Shown: piece by piece, positions 42,999-54,166 of the stretch
How the letters are laid out: the number at the start of each line of letters is the position of its first letter
How positions within the stretch are numbered: position 1 is the stretch's first letter
Position numbers and translations under genes: made by a program
Source: Halocafeteria seosinensis
Taxonomy: Eukaryota > Sar > Bigyra > Bicosoecida
Assembly: GCA_001687465.1 (NCBI GenBank)
Contig: LVLI01000481.1
Span: forward strand, 1-63,039
Reading direction: 5' to 3'
Length of the DNA stretch: 63,039 nt
The notes under the pieces: generated by a model
What the model saw: only the letters and a program-made list of their open reading frames with translations
Database searches by the model: none
What the model was told of the DNA's origin: nothing

Positions 42999-45613
42999 CT
43001 ACAGTTTGGCATCGCCACTCTTGGGAGGAGCAGTTCCCTCTGAGGATGTCACATAAATGACGTTTCTCGTAAGGCACAGTTTCTGCATGTCTATGAGTGA
43101 GTCTGAAAGAGCTTGTTTCATCTTTGTGGCATCGGTAGATGGACCTTTGGTATTCGCTGTGATGGAGAATTTGACTCTGTCCTTTCGAATGCTGTAGCAT
43201 ACCCCATACCCGTCTTCGTGTCTGGAATTCGAATTCGGCACCACTGGAGATGATAAACGAAATATGTGACAATACCCTGCACTCAAGAACTTACATCGTG
43301 AAAAATCCGCCAAACATAGGACTGCTCTGCATCGAAATGTTGCTGGTAGATAATTTATATTCCTTGCTCACGTTGAACCCCTTGTCGGTGAACAGACTGG
43401 GAACTGGTCTAATACCATTCATCTCGCTAACAATGTACAATCCCATCAGGTGCCTGTCGATTCCCTGTCCCAAAATAGCATCTTTCCCGTAGTTTTTATG
43501 CGATTCGATGGCTTTCTTTAAAGCATCAAACCTCTCCTTGTCCTGCTCCGACGTAGGAAGAAAATTGCATCAGCCGTATGATGCGGGAGGTCGTTCGTAT
43601 TTGAACTTACGCTAGCTTTATCATTAGTCATGAGGTTTACCCACTCTGTGGATTCTACGCTGCAAGACCGGATCGTCTCAGTCCTCCCGTGGTAGAAGAA
43701 CCGGGTATGGCCGGATTCGTACGTAGAGGCGACCTCGCCATGAAGACGAAAATACGCTAATTGTATAGCCTGTAGTAAGAAATGTGGAGATAATGAAGCG
43801 CAAGTGCAAGTACCATGGGAATTTCTGAGAACTTACCATCTGGATGTAGAAGTCTGGAATTAGACGGTACCTGTCGAAACAGACACACCTCAGTTAATGC
43901 TCACTTGGAGCGGCGACAGGCAGGCATAACAGAGCCTGCTTACCTCTTCATGAACTCCTTTCCGTAATGACTAAACTCAAGCACCTTGAGATCTACTTGG
44001 CGCATCAGAAGGTCCATGTTCGCACTTGCGAGCTCAATGTTCTGGAGACTAACAGTATCCAGATGCCATACGAGTTCCCTAGGAGGTCTTAATTTTCCAA
44101 GATTAAGATCAGGCCGGTGAGCAATAAAGTCTTCGGGTGAACCAAAGTAGGAGTAGAATTCAGGTCTTCCGATCTTTCGAAACTCTTCCTCTATAGCACG
44201 CGTGACGGTGTCAAACAGCTTAACGATAACCATAGCATCGGCCCATGAGTGCTGTTGCAACAGAAGACTAGCAAACGTGGTTCGGAGAATTGAAAACAGA
44301 AATGCGAGAGAAAGAATAGAGCTCACCTCTCCATTGACACCTCCTTTAGAGTTCGGATAAATAATCAGGTTGAAAGGTTTATCAAAAAATATGTTACGTC
44401 CATCCCCGTGTAAACATTCTCGAGCAGTCTGAGTGCCACTCCAGTCTTGCTTGCTAAACACTAGTGCGAACGACCAACAGTGCATGAGGAGCGTCACTTA
44501 CCTCCTCGAGATCTCGAGGGTTCCCTTGCCTCAGAGAAACACAGAACAGAGATCTTTCAATGGCTTCCAAATTTCTCGCATTCTCTTCGTGGTAGTTCAT
44601 CAAATGCTCTCGTGCAGTAGCCCACCTGTCTCTGGATTCGGAGGTCAGTACTGATAGTGGAGGAGTATCGGAAATATCGAAAGTAGGTGTGGCCGCTTGC
44701 AATACTCGTTCGAATTGCCTGCATGCATAGAACGCAAGATAATCTGAGGATGCCTATTTACGCCTCGCTTGAGTTAGTAGAATCTTACAAGGCTAGTTCC
44801 TGATACGAAAGTGGCTGTCCGTCCGAGTCGATAACCTCGACAAGGTAAATCTTGTCATTACACAAAACACTGATATCGCGAAGTTCTTCGTCCTTGTACG
44901 TCACGATTTCATCTTGTTCTTGCTGGGGTATCCTACAACTATTAAACATGCGACTATACTGATGCATATCCAATGGCTGGCCCGACATTTTCTCAGGTTC
45001 CAAACGCTCCCTGGAAAAGGCCACAGACCAAAAAAGAGCGTCAGGGCTCCTTGCACTAGAATGGCACCTACATCGTGTAAAACTTACGATATGAGATCAT
45101 CCCGAAACTTGAGAATATGGTGCGTCATAATGGCAGCGGCCTGGGATTGGGTGACTGATTCTGGGCCCCAGGTACCGGGAAGGCATCCATGCCAATTGAC
45201 ATTGATAGCAGACGGGTCCCTTCCTCGCAGATATGCGAATGTCTCCCACCAGTCTTCTACCTGCAACACGATATACACTATGTAAAGCCTTCCTCTGGCC
45301 TCATACGCGGACGGGAGATGCTTACCCAGTTACGCATAGATGCGGCTCGTTCCTCTAATTGTTGCTGCAGGTCCTGGCCGATGCCGTTCTGGAAATCCTT
45401 AGCGCATGCTTTCGTGTGCTCTAGTTCGCTCTCCGTGAGAAAGGGTTGGCAGCTCCGAATGAGCTTATTCATTGTCTGCTCCAAGGGAGGCACCGGAAGG
45501 GATGGCAAGCTGTCCTGGGCTGCATAGGTTACTCCTTCAGAGGGCTTTTTCGCCACGGCAGCGTTGCTTTCCGTGGTTTTCCTGCCTTGGGTCAAACGAG
45601 TAGAGTCTCCCAT
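42999..45613 (-). CDS. CRAT: Carnitine O-acetyltransferase, peroxisomal type
   Basis: Ten minus-strand exons: 45613-45326, 45260-45088, 45010-44789, 44718-44502, 44449-44327, 44251-43944, 43870-43837, 43769-43611, 43542-43295, 43221-42999; 664 residues. Landmarks: LPSLPVPPLEQTMNKL, VEDWWETFAYLRGRDP, FFDKPFNLIIYPNSKGGVNGE followed by HSWADA with the catalytic His (residue 342), HGRTETIRSCS, KLSTSNIS (the STS motif), HEDGYGVCYSI. It transfers acyl groups between CoA and carnitine. The protein ends in AKL, a peroxisomal targeting signal like that of human CRAT, and has no mitochondrial presequence. The last intron was placed using an acceptor (ttccag) that restores the family frame and gives 73 nt. 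Confidence 0.9.
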
Positions 45614-46781
45614 CTTTTATAAACTGTGTGAAGAGGGCTAAAAACACTCGATATCTGGCTTGTATCTATCTATCTATCTACCGGGTGGAGGTTCCGTAAG
45701 AAAAACGCACAGCACATATGCACCACACCTAATAAATAATGTCACACGCAGTAGAGTGGGATTCGGAAATCTTTTTATTGCACAAAGCCAAAGTGTCAAA
45801 TCCTACTACTTGATTCATCCTGCCACACTATACAAAGCAGGAGCTGCTACGGAATAAGTCTCGGGAAGTTTAGGTTCACACGCTACAGTATCGGACAGGC
45901 GCGCGCAGTAACAAAAATGAGAAGGAACGTGCAATTTCAAACCATGAATCACTGAAAGCACAAAATAGCATTCCCTTCAAGAGCGGACCGAGAATTCCTA
46001 CACTTTAGTGATGTCGTCTGACGTGATCTCGCTTCGCTGCTCCAGAATCTTATCTGCGAAGGAACGGCTAACAAGTTTGTGGTTCCTCGTTGCGTTCTTC
46101 AGGAATACATTGTACCCCCACACCGGAATCTTTTAGAACGCAATCACCCGCGAATTCGTAAAATTATTGAAAATCCGAAAAAATCGGGGAAATTTGCCTA
46201 TTTTTGCTACTTCCATTTTACACTGTACTGCCGTGTTTTTCTACAATTCCAATAGGAAATTTTACTTAGCGATTTTCTTTTTTCTTTTTCAACATTTCTT
46301 TCCGATTCGTCGGTGAAGGACCTCCGTTTGATCCACTATGGTAGTTCTGTCAACGGGATTGTGATGGTAGAGGCATTTCAGTGATTTCACCAAGTTCTGT
46401 ACCTGGTAGTTGGTTGGCTCCGACAATTTACCACTGAATCAATATCGACACGTTTGCTGTCACAGTAGTCAAGCATGAAATCGCATCAATTGCAGTGTAC
46501 TGAAAAAACAAACATGAGTCATATCATTCTTGGGTTAACAACAAACAATATCCACTAAAATTTCACTATTGATTCCCTTCAAGTTTGATTTCAGCGCTGC
46601 TCTGAAACTTTGAGTCCTTCAGTTGAACTTCAAGGAGCAATGGTTGGTCCACAATGATTGAATGTTAGACCTATCAAACGGGATTGTAGAGGTATATCAC
46701 CAGGTGTTTCGATCACAGAAAGAGTCCCCACTGTATACCGTACGCAGCTATCAAAGACAGAGAGCCTTGGACAAGAGCAGT
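45614..46781. other. Gene-poor gap with CTAT microsatellite
   Basis: A tatctatctatctatc tract at 45664-45680, then AT-rich sequence with poly-T runs (about 46265-46300). No supported gene or RNA. Confidence 0.45.
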
Positions 46782-48463
46782 ATGAACAGTGCTGGAGGCA
46801 AACGCGATGGCGCCGCGCCGAAACAAGTGAAGAATAACAAGAAGCCCCCATCCAAGGGCGGCGGTACCAAAGGCAAAGGAAAAAACCGAGGGTCAGCGAA
46901 TCCCAGTAAGGGCAGCAAACCCCAGCAGAGACCCCATACTTCGCCAGAGACCAAGGACTCGGCGGCGGCCGCGAGTGGCGTCAATCAGGAGCAGAGTGAT
47001 CTAGCGTTACCTCACCTAGTAGGAAGGTAAGACAGTCTCCGTAACAGTAGAGGGACCCGTGTAAAGCGTCTATTCTGGATTTTCATTGCTTCAGGCCTCT
47101 AGTACCCTTCTTTGATGAAAATGAAGCGGTGAACGAAGACCTCCAAGTCCAGTACGTGTGTGTAGGCGACAGGGTCCTTTTTCTCTAGAGCAATTTGGTT
47201 TACGGTACAAATGCTGTGCTGCGTGTGAACAGGCATGAGTTTGAGCAGGTTCAGATCAACCCAAGAAGATGGAATGCTGAAGATGGCTATTTTGAGCATG
47301 GCACGAGTGCTGCAGTTAGACCAGCGTCGTCAACTGGCGGTTCAGTTCTGCGAGTGAAAGACAACGGGAAGGAAATTCGATCGACCTCGGTAAACGTTCA
47401 GGACTTATTTCAAGCAGCAGTGTCAGGCAATGCTCCCGAAGATAGTACCCAGGAACAATACAACAGAGAAAAGCGAAGCTCTCGATCACAAAAGCCAAGG
47501 TCATCCTCAACATCACATGTCGATACATCGCCGATACGAAATGCTCGGAGACAGGACGACTCCAAAGGCGAATCGAAGAACCAGCAGCCAGCGCAGAAAA
47601 GGAATGTTGGGAAAGAAAAACCGAAGGATGGAGGAGAAACCGCTGGAAAGAGTAGCGTGAAGAAGAGTACTGGTCCGAAAGGAAAAGAGGGACCGCCTCC
47701 TAAAATTGGTAGGGACAAGCCGCCTCCCGGTATTTCCTCTAATTTCTTTGCATGGTCATCCTTTCAAGAGAGTCCTGAACCAGATAGTCTACCAATCCCC
47801 GTGTTTGACTCTCCTAAAGCAACCGAGCATCAGGAGCAAAAGAAGCGCGAAAAGGATGAGGAGGATACAGCAGACAGTGACTTTAAAGATTTTTTGTCGG
47901 AAGGGAGGACATGGTCGAAGAAAGGTGCAGCTGCTGCGCCAATCGCACCCATGATGTCCAATGATGCGAATACCGCTCCTAAAGCAGAGAACCAGACAGA
48001 AGTTTCTAATCGGCCGTCGTACTTCACTCCTATGAATGTACCAGACGAACCCGTTGAGTCGCCCCCTCGGATGGAGCCATTACCCTCAGCCGCTGAGTCT
48101 AACATTCGAACAAATGCTGTGGCATCACTATCTCAACAAAAAACGCGCGAAGAAAATCAATGGCATTCTCCGATGAACTCCGAAGAGTTCACCGCAAGTA
48201 CAACACAACCGAGCAAACCGCGCCCCACGCCCTCTTTTACCTTCACGCCAATGGTGCCAGCTTCAGTGAAAAGGAAATCAAAGGCGGATAAGACCGCGGC
48301 CAAGAACGGGGATGTTCCTTCCAAGACATCGTCTGAACATGCTAGCAGTTCTGCGAAGAGGGCATCGCAAACCCAGAACTCGTCTCAAACGGGAGGAAGT
48401 TCCCAAGGTAAAACGAAAAACGAAGAAGCAACAAACAACTTGAAACGCCTTCTGTTTTCTTAG
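46782..48463 (+). CDS. Disordered Lys/Ser/Pro-rich protein with conserved short core
   Basis: Exons 46782-47026, 47095-47151, 47191-48463; 524 residues. The N terminus is Lys/Gly/Pro-rich. A short folded segment (PLVPFFDENEAVNEDLQV, LVYGTNAVLRVNRHEFEQVQ) crosses exons 2-3, and the rest is Ser/Pro/Lys/Glu-rich and disordered. The segment may be a short conserved binding region. No enzyme or known domain recognised. The third exon start is set at 47191 (CAC codon across the join). Confidence 0.6.
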
Positions 48464-48908
48464 TATACAACGAAAGCAGGTATAAGCAACACTGGAGAAA
48501 TGGTATTACCAGTGATGAACACATTCCTGACGTATCTTCCCGGAAAACGAAATATGATGGCAATGCTGACGTTATGGAATTGAAAATTACAAATTGTTGT
48601 TGCGCGATGACGAAACAACAGCGCCAGCGTCACTCTTCTACCTAGTGCCCATTGGCCAGATTCTTAATACCACAGAGTTTTACATTGTTATTAGAAGATC
48701 CATTCTCTACAATATGAGTTACTCTTCATGATGATGTTTTCTTCTTTATTAGACTTCCGCGTTGAAGTCAACGGTGAGTCACCTCACCGGGGACTCCGCG
48801 CGGGGAGCTGTTTTCTAGCATATCTCAGTCTAGCCGTGTTGTCATGCCTCAAATCGTTCAATAGAACGAGTAGTGCAATAGTCGTTGAGTGCTCTTTGGA
48901 AGCAGAAA
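48464..48908. other. Intergenic
   Basis: No gene or RNA seen in about 445 bases. Confidence 0.35.
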
Positions 48909-49793
48909 ATGTCGAGCGCGACGAGCTCCTCCTCGGCGTCGTGGTCGCAGTTCCGGAGGGAATGGGAGCAACTAAAGAAGGCTATAGAGCCATTACAGAG
49001 CATTTCGGACCTGGGCAAGCTATCAGAGCGACTACCCACTCTGGACAATGCTCGCCTGAACGCAATTTACGCGTACGCCGTGAATGCGTTGATTTACAGT
49101 AAGTGGGTCGATATTCCATGATGCACTGGTGTTGATGATGATGATTTCTCCCCCATTCACACAGTGCATTTGAAGGTACAAGGAGTTCGGACGGTGGATC
49201 ATCCCATCAAGGAGGAACTGGAACGAGTGAAACAGTATTTTGAAAAAATTAGCGAAGTGAAGAAACGAACAGGTTAGTGAGGTGTGGAAGCCACGGTTGT
49301 TTGGTTGACCTGAAACTAACTGTAGCACACATTTGATTGCCCAGAACGTGAGCAAGGACACTCTGTGTCTGGATTGGATAAGGCAGCTTCGCAGAGGTTT
49401 ATTAAACATGCTCTCGCTGGTAACTCTACCGCATCGGCTTCTCAGTCAGCAGCGTCAAGCACGGCTACCAGTAGTACAGAATCATCATCCGCGAGAAAAA
49501 CCAAGACAAAGAAAAAGGCAAAAAAGAAAACCAAGAAATCTTCAAACGAAAAAGGAGAAAAGGGAGAGGGAAACGCACAAGCTGCGTCTTCACCTTCTTC
49601 CGATGAGGACACCCCATCGGAAACGACGGAAGGACCCATGACGGGGAAGAAAAGACTACGTGCTACAAGCACAACTCTAGGCAGCTCCATGGTATCAAAG
49701 TCACTGAGCAGCTCTAAGCGGAGCACACCAGAGCCGAAACTAACGCATCTTAATTGGAAAGAAGAGCTGAAAAAGAAAAGTAAGAAACATTGA
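48909..49793 (+). CDS. C1D: C1D / Rrp47-like exosome cofactor
   Basis: Exons 48909-49098, 49165-49272, 49345-49793; 248 residues. Sas10/Utp3/C1D domain: LPTLDNARLNAIYAYAVNAL, HLKVQGVRTVDHPIKEELER, VKQYFEKISEVKKRT, then GLDKAASQRFIKHAL. The C-terminal ~120 residues are Lys/Ser-rich (KTKTKKKAKKKTKK), fitting RNA binding. C1D/Lrp1 works with Rrp6 in nuclear exosome processing of rRNA and snRNA. Longer than animal C1D (about 140) because of the tail. Confidence 0.85.
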
Positions 49794-50261
49794 GTTCCTG
49801 TGGGAGTCGTGATTTCTTGTGGGTATGTTTCTGTACATTCCATTGGGAACAAAGTAGCCTATTTAGCAGACTCTTGCGCCTTATACTCGCTATGTGAGAC
49901 AATTGGTGGGTCTCTGGTATATGATAGACGTTTAAGTGGCAAAACGGAACGGGGGCTGTAGGCAGCCACCACGAACGAGCTGTGCCGGGTATTCCGTCGC
50001 TAAGGTTTCGGGATACATAACTGGAATTCTCTTCATGCTGGGCAGTTTGCTATATCAAGCGTTTTACGAGAGATTTTGCCAGAGTACTGGAGAGCTCGCT
50101 GATGAGGACGAAAAATTGGTCCGATTAATGCACTAGCTTCGGTTCATCCCTATTCGCCTTCACCCTTTGCTTGAACAACCGTCCGATATGTATAAAAGCA
50201 CGTACTTCGGCTAGAACGGATCCATCTTAAAATAGTAACACCCATCACGATAGATCATGCT
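49794..50261. other. Intergenic
   Basis: One 66-codon ORF at 49936-50136 without family signature; otherwise empty. Confidence 0.35.
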
Positions 50262-52955
50262 TCAAACAGACTGATGACTTCCTTCAGTGTGTCCATTCGC
50301 TGGCAACCTGTCGGGCTGAGCTTGATGACGACGCACTTTCTTATACAGCGAATCAAGATTCAGCATTGAGCTAGAGCTAGTAAAGGCGGCGTCAGTATTC
50401 TGGTTATCCAAAACGTCCTGCATACCGATTCGTTCGAGACGTTGCTTAGCTACTTTTTTCATAATAGGTTCCACATCAGGAAAGAATTCTGCACCGTTTA
50501 AACGGGAACAGGAAGCAAGCATCGGTCTAATCAAAGTATGTTTCCAAACGTTGAGTGTACTTCAGGACGTACTTAGGAGTACCCAAAAGCGGTGCTCTGG
50601 GATGACATGAATATAGCAGTTCGTGATCGCGCGAACAGTAAACGGCTCCCTCGTATTCCAAAGCGTCGCGACATCACCTGAAATTCGAGAATGTGAGTGC
50701 ATAGTGTGACTCCAGTTAACACCAGCTAATTTTTGAACGTGAGCTTACCGAAAAAAGAACCATCAGCAAGGGTTAATAGGGGTTCCTGTTTTCGAAGAAA
50801 TTCGCATTCTCCTTGTCCGATTATGTACAGTCCTGCGGGGCGGGCGGTCGAGTTAATTCAACCCACACATTCCAGGAAGAAGTAGAATAAGAACAGGGCA
50901 GAGTAGAGTATCCTGTTACTTACCTGATAACGGCTCATCTTCCAGCACTATCATGTCGTCCGCCAGAATAAATTGCGTGTTTAGTTCGGGAATAAAAGAC
51001 TCAAGGAAGCCTTCGCTGGTATTCGCCAGAAGTGGTACACTCTTAGTCAGTGACTTCAAACGGTTAATATGGATTGCACGATAGAGAGGCTTCGGTAATG
51101 ATTCTAAGAGAGATACTTCATCAAACTTCCTGCTAGAGGGAAACCTCTCTTGAATATAGTGTCGTATGCGTTTTCGCAGGTCTTTTGGAAGGTTGTAGTC
51201 TTTCATGAACTGCGGAAAGAATTGCCAGTCCAAATTGAGATTAACGATGGTAAATTGAAAACAGACTTACGAGATTCATTTCATCCATATATTGCATAAA
51301 CTCTGCACCAGATTTGTTCATGTTCATAATCAGTGTTGTAACCGTGGCAATGACCACGGCGTAAATGGAAGCTCCGACGAGATTCGACACGCTGATGAAG
51401 AACACCTCCACAGTTCTTTGCGGAACAAACGACCCGTAGGATATACATAGCATTAGCGAAATTGACGTATATAGACACCATATGTATTGCGAACCAACAT
51501 CAAGATGCCGAATGCCAGCCAAAGAGACCCAAGAGTTTTCTGGGAAGTTACCTGTAGAGGACACGCCAGTATGCTCTGTAGCCTGTTCTGACTTCTTAGT
51601 TTTTTGTTTACTTACTCAATCTTGAAATCAAGAACAGCAAGCAGGCATCCACGTGAATAAAAAAGAAAACCGATAACCCTAAGATTGTCAGATGCACACG
51701 CAGTGGTGACACATGCGCAAAATAGTTCTTCGTGTATCGAAATATTTTGGTAAGTCGGCAAAGCCGTAATAATCTCATCATCCTCAGGACAAGAATATTG
51801 GTAGGGGGGCTGCAATTACATTCAAATATCGTAAGTCGTTTCAAACGAATTCCAATCTTCTTGCGTTCATCTTACTCAATGAAGCCCTTTTCTCCTATCG
51901 TAAGAGCAAAGTAGTCAATCGGGAGAACCGAAATGATGTCCGTAACTAGGTACGTCTGACGCTAGCGTAGAAGAAAGAACAAATACTACGACTTTGCTAA
52001 AACTGAAACCGATTGGAAGAGCTTACTTTTGCGTAGTTCTTCATAGTCCAACGAGGTTTCATCACTAGATCGTTTGTTTGAGTCCAATACCCGGTAATGA
52101 AACTAATCAGAATATCGACCACGAAGACGAAGTCAACGAATATGCCCGTATAGAACCTGCGACTCTAGCAGGAGTCCAAGAGAAAAATCTAAACAAAGTC
52201 AACAAAAACTCATGCTTACAATGCCAGTGAAGGTGTGCGCGTTTTGACGAAACTGATTTCAAAGGGGACGGTTAAGGCCGTGTAGCCCACCAGGAAAGCA
52301 ACAAAACAATCCCAAAGAAGCTTGAATCTGCTTTGAGGGTGAATTGTGCGCAGCGAACCTACCACATGTTGACGCCGACTAAGCTTCGAAATGCTCTCTC
52401 TTTCTTTCTGATGCATCTTGTATTCGGCCTGAGACATCCCATAAAGTTTTCTGCACTTGCAAATCCATTGTACGTCTACATACGAGTTGCTGTCCACGTG
52501 GTATGTAATACTCACCTTGCCAGCTCTCGACCGCCTTCTTCTTCATCGTCAGCAAGGAGGACATAAGAGCCTGTACGTTCTGGTCCTGCTGATGATTCCC
52601 GCGTTGGGCGATCTTTGTCTGGAAACGGGATAAAACTGTCATCATCAGCATTTCCACCATCCACATTGTGAAGGGACATTTCTTTCTGCAGTAGTGGGGC
52701 ATCGACTCTGGAACTTTCGTCTCCCGGTAAAACATTAATACTTTCTCCTGACTCAGGTTGTGAAAGTGGTGGTGTGCCACTTCTGTTGTGGTGGTTAGAA
52801 GCGGGGCTATCCTCTCCTCCGAGGCCGGCCGGAACATACTCTTGAGGTGGTTGAGCATTTCGACGATCCCGCCAATCGGGTACTGTTTTTCCTGACCGTA
52901 CAGGGAGAGTTACACCCCCATCGGGCTCTGACCGAGGGTTGTTGGACGGCAGCAT
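50262..52955 (-). CDS. HCN/CNG-type cyclic-nucleotide-gated cation channel
   Basis: Ten minus-strand exons: 52955-52516, 52450-52220, 52156-52027, 51955-51876, 51809-51616, 51551-51271, 51209-50924, 50832-50749, 50677-50573, 50488-50262; 685 residues. Disordered N terminus, S1 (SRFKLLWDCFVAFLVGYTAL), S2 (FVDFVFVVDILISFI), S3 (LVTDIISVLPIDYF), S4 with Arg/Lys every third residue (ILVLRMMRLLRLCRLTKIFR), S5, pore with MLCISYGSF, C-linker (LPKDLRKRIRHYIQERFPS) and a cyclic-nucleotide-binding domain (GLYIIGQGECEFLRKQ, FGDVATLWNTREPFTVRA). The C-linker and pore align with HCN channels; the filter CISYG replaces the HCN CIGYG. Opens to K+/Na+ with hyperpolarisation and/or cAMP in relatives. Start set at ATG 52955. 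Confidence 0.88.
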
Positions 52956-54166
52956 TCCTGCGCATACATATATGTATTTGGGGTAGTGCCTTATCAGGTT
53001 GTGAGACTCGCACTCCGAGACTCCTTCATACGAGGACACACGACGTACCGAGGACGGCTGAGAAAATCACACCAGTAATTGTATTTGGTAGTGTACTCTC
53101 TCTTCCTCTCTCTTTCCCTAGCAGCACAGGGCAGTGCAAAATGAGGCTCCCTTGCCTGTTGATGGCGCGTTAGCCGGCGTGGCGAGAACACCACTGGCTG
53201 CCAGTTGTTTCGATTCGACTTCTCTCCTTATCCGCAGCGATGGCCGAAGGAATAAAGAAGAAGTGAGATCTTTCTCGTTTGACATGTACTTGTTGATACA
53301 AACATGCAGTGGTTCAGGAATTTGCTATCGCACCTCAGCTGAGCTGCTCTGTGATAGTCGCTTGAAGAACACACATGCACACGTGGAAGTCGCATTGTTC
53401 GCTACAGGATAACCTGCTCTATACAGTACGGCGTACGCTATAGTAGCAGCTCTTACAACGAAGTCTTCATGTGACCCAAGACACCGCGTTATCACTACCG
53501 TGTTGCGGTGGGACGTTTTATCAGTGTACCATGATAGTGAGGCTCAAGAGGGTACGCATGCATGTCAACTGACCACGACAACGCTGACCATTCGGCATTT
53601 CTTGTGAATTCTGTTGCAATACAGACAGCTCAAATACACCGAAAATGCAAACGAGTGCCGTTGCTTGATTAGGTGTCACTAGTACATGTCTTTGTAGGCA
53701 CCCGGCGAAGACTGGAAGAGTGTGCATGAATGTGGGAAATCATCAGCACAGAACTGATACGTTCCAAAGCAGGCAAGAGTATATCTGTGTTGAAGAGGAC
53801 ATGTCAGAGGATCTCCTTGCTTGTGCTGTTGTCCAAGTACAAGTTGATTGTTGATTTCCCAAAGCCAGGAACCCAGGAATTCACCCAGGAATTCAGGCCG
53901 CTTAACCTTATGAATGGCCATGGAACCCGTCAGCGAGACACTCTTTGTACTGCAGTTAACCGAGGCATACAGTCCAGCGAAGCTTGATTGAATGGCATTG
54001 CCTCTTGTTCCGTGGTTCAACTGTATTGACTACAAACGACAGTGGTCAATGACTACAGTACTTCGCAACGAGACGGGAGTTTGGTATGACCATGACCATG
54101 ACCACCCAAATTGATAGTTGTATTCGGCGTATTTGATTTGTTCTTAATAAATGAGTGAATGCGAAT
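52956..54166. other. Gene-poor gap
   Basis: 1.2 kb between the channel start and the 1128-aa gene. A tgaccatgaccatgacca tract is at 54087-54104. No supported ORF or RNA. Confidence 0.4.

Noticed and set aside
43222-43260. Acceptor at catctccag for the last carnitine acetyltransferase exon
   Set aside because: It breaks the family frame; the later ttccag acceptor restores HEDGYGVCYSI.
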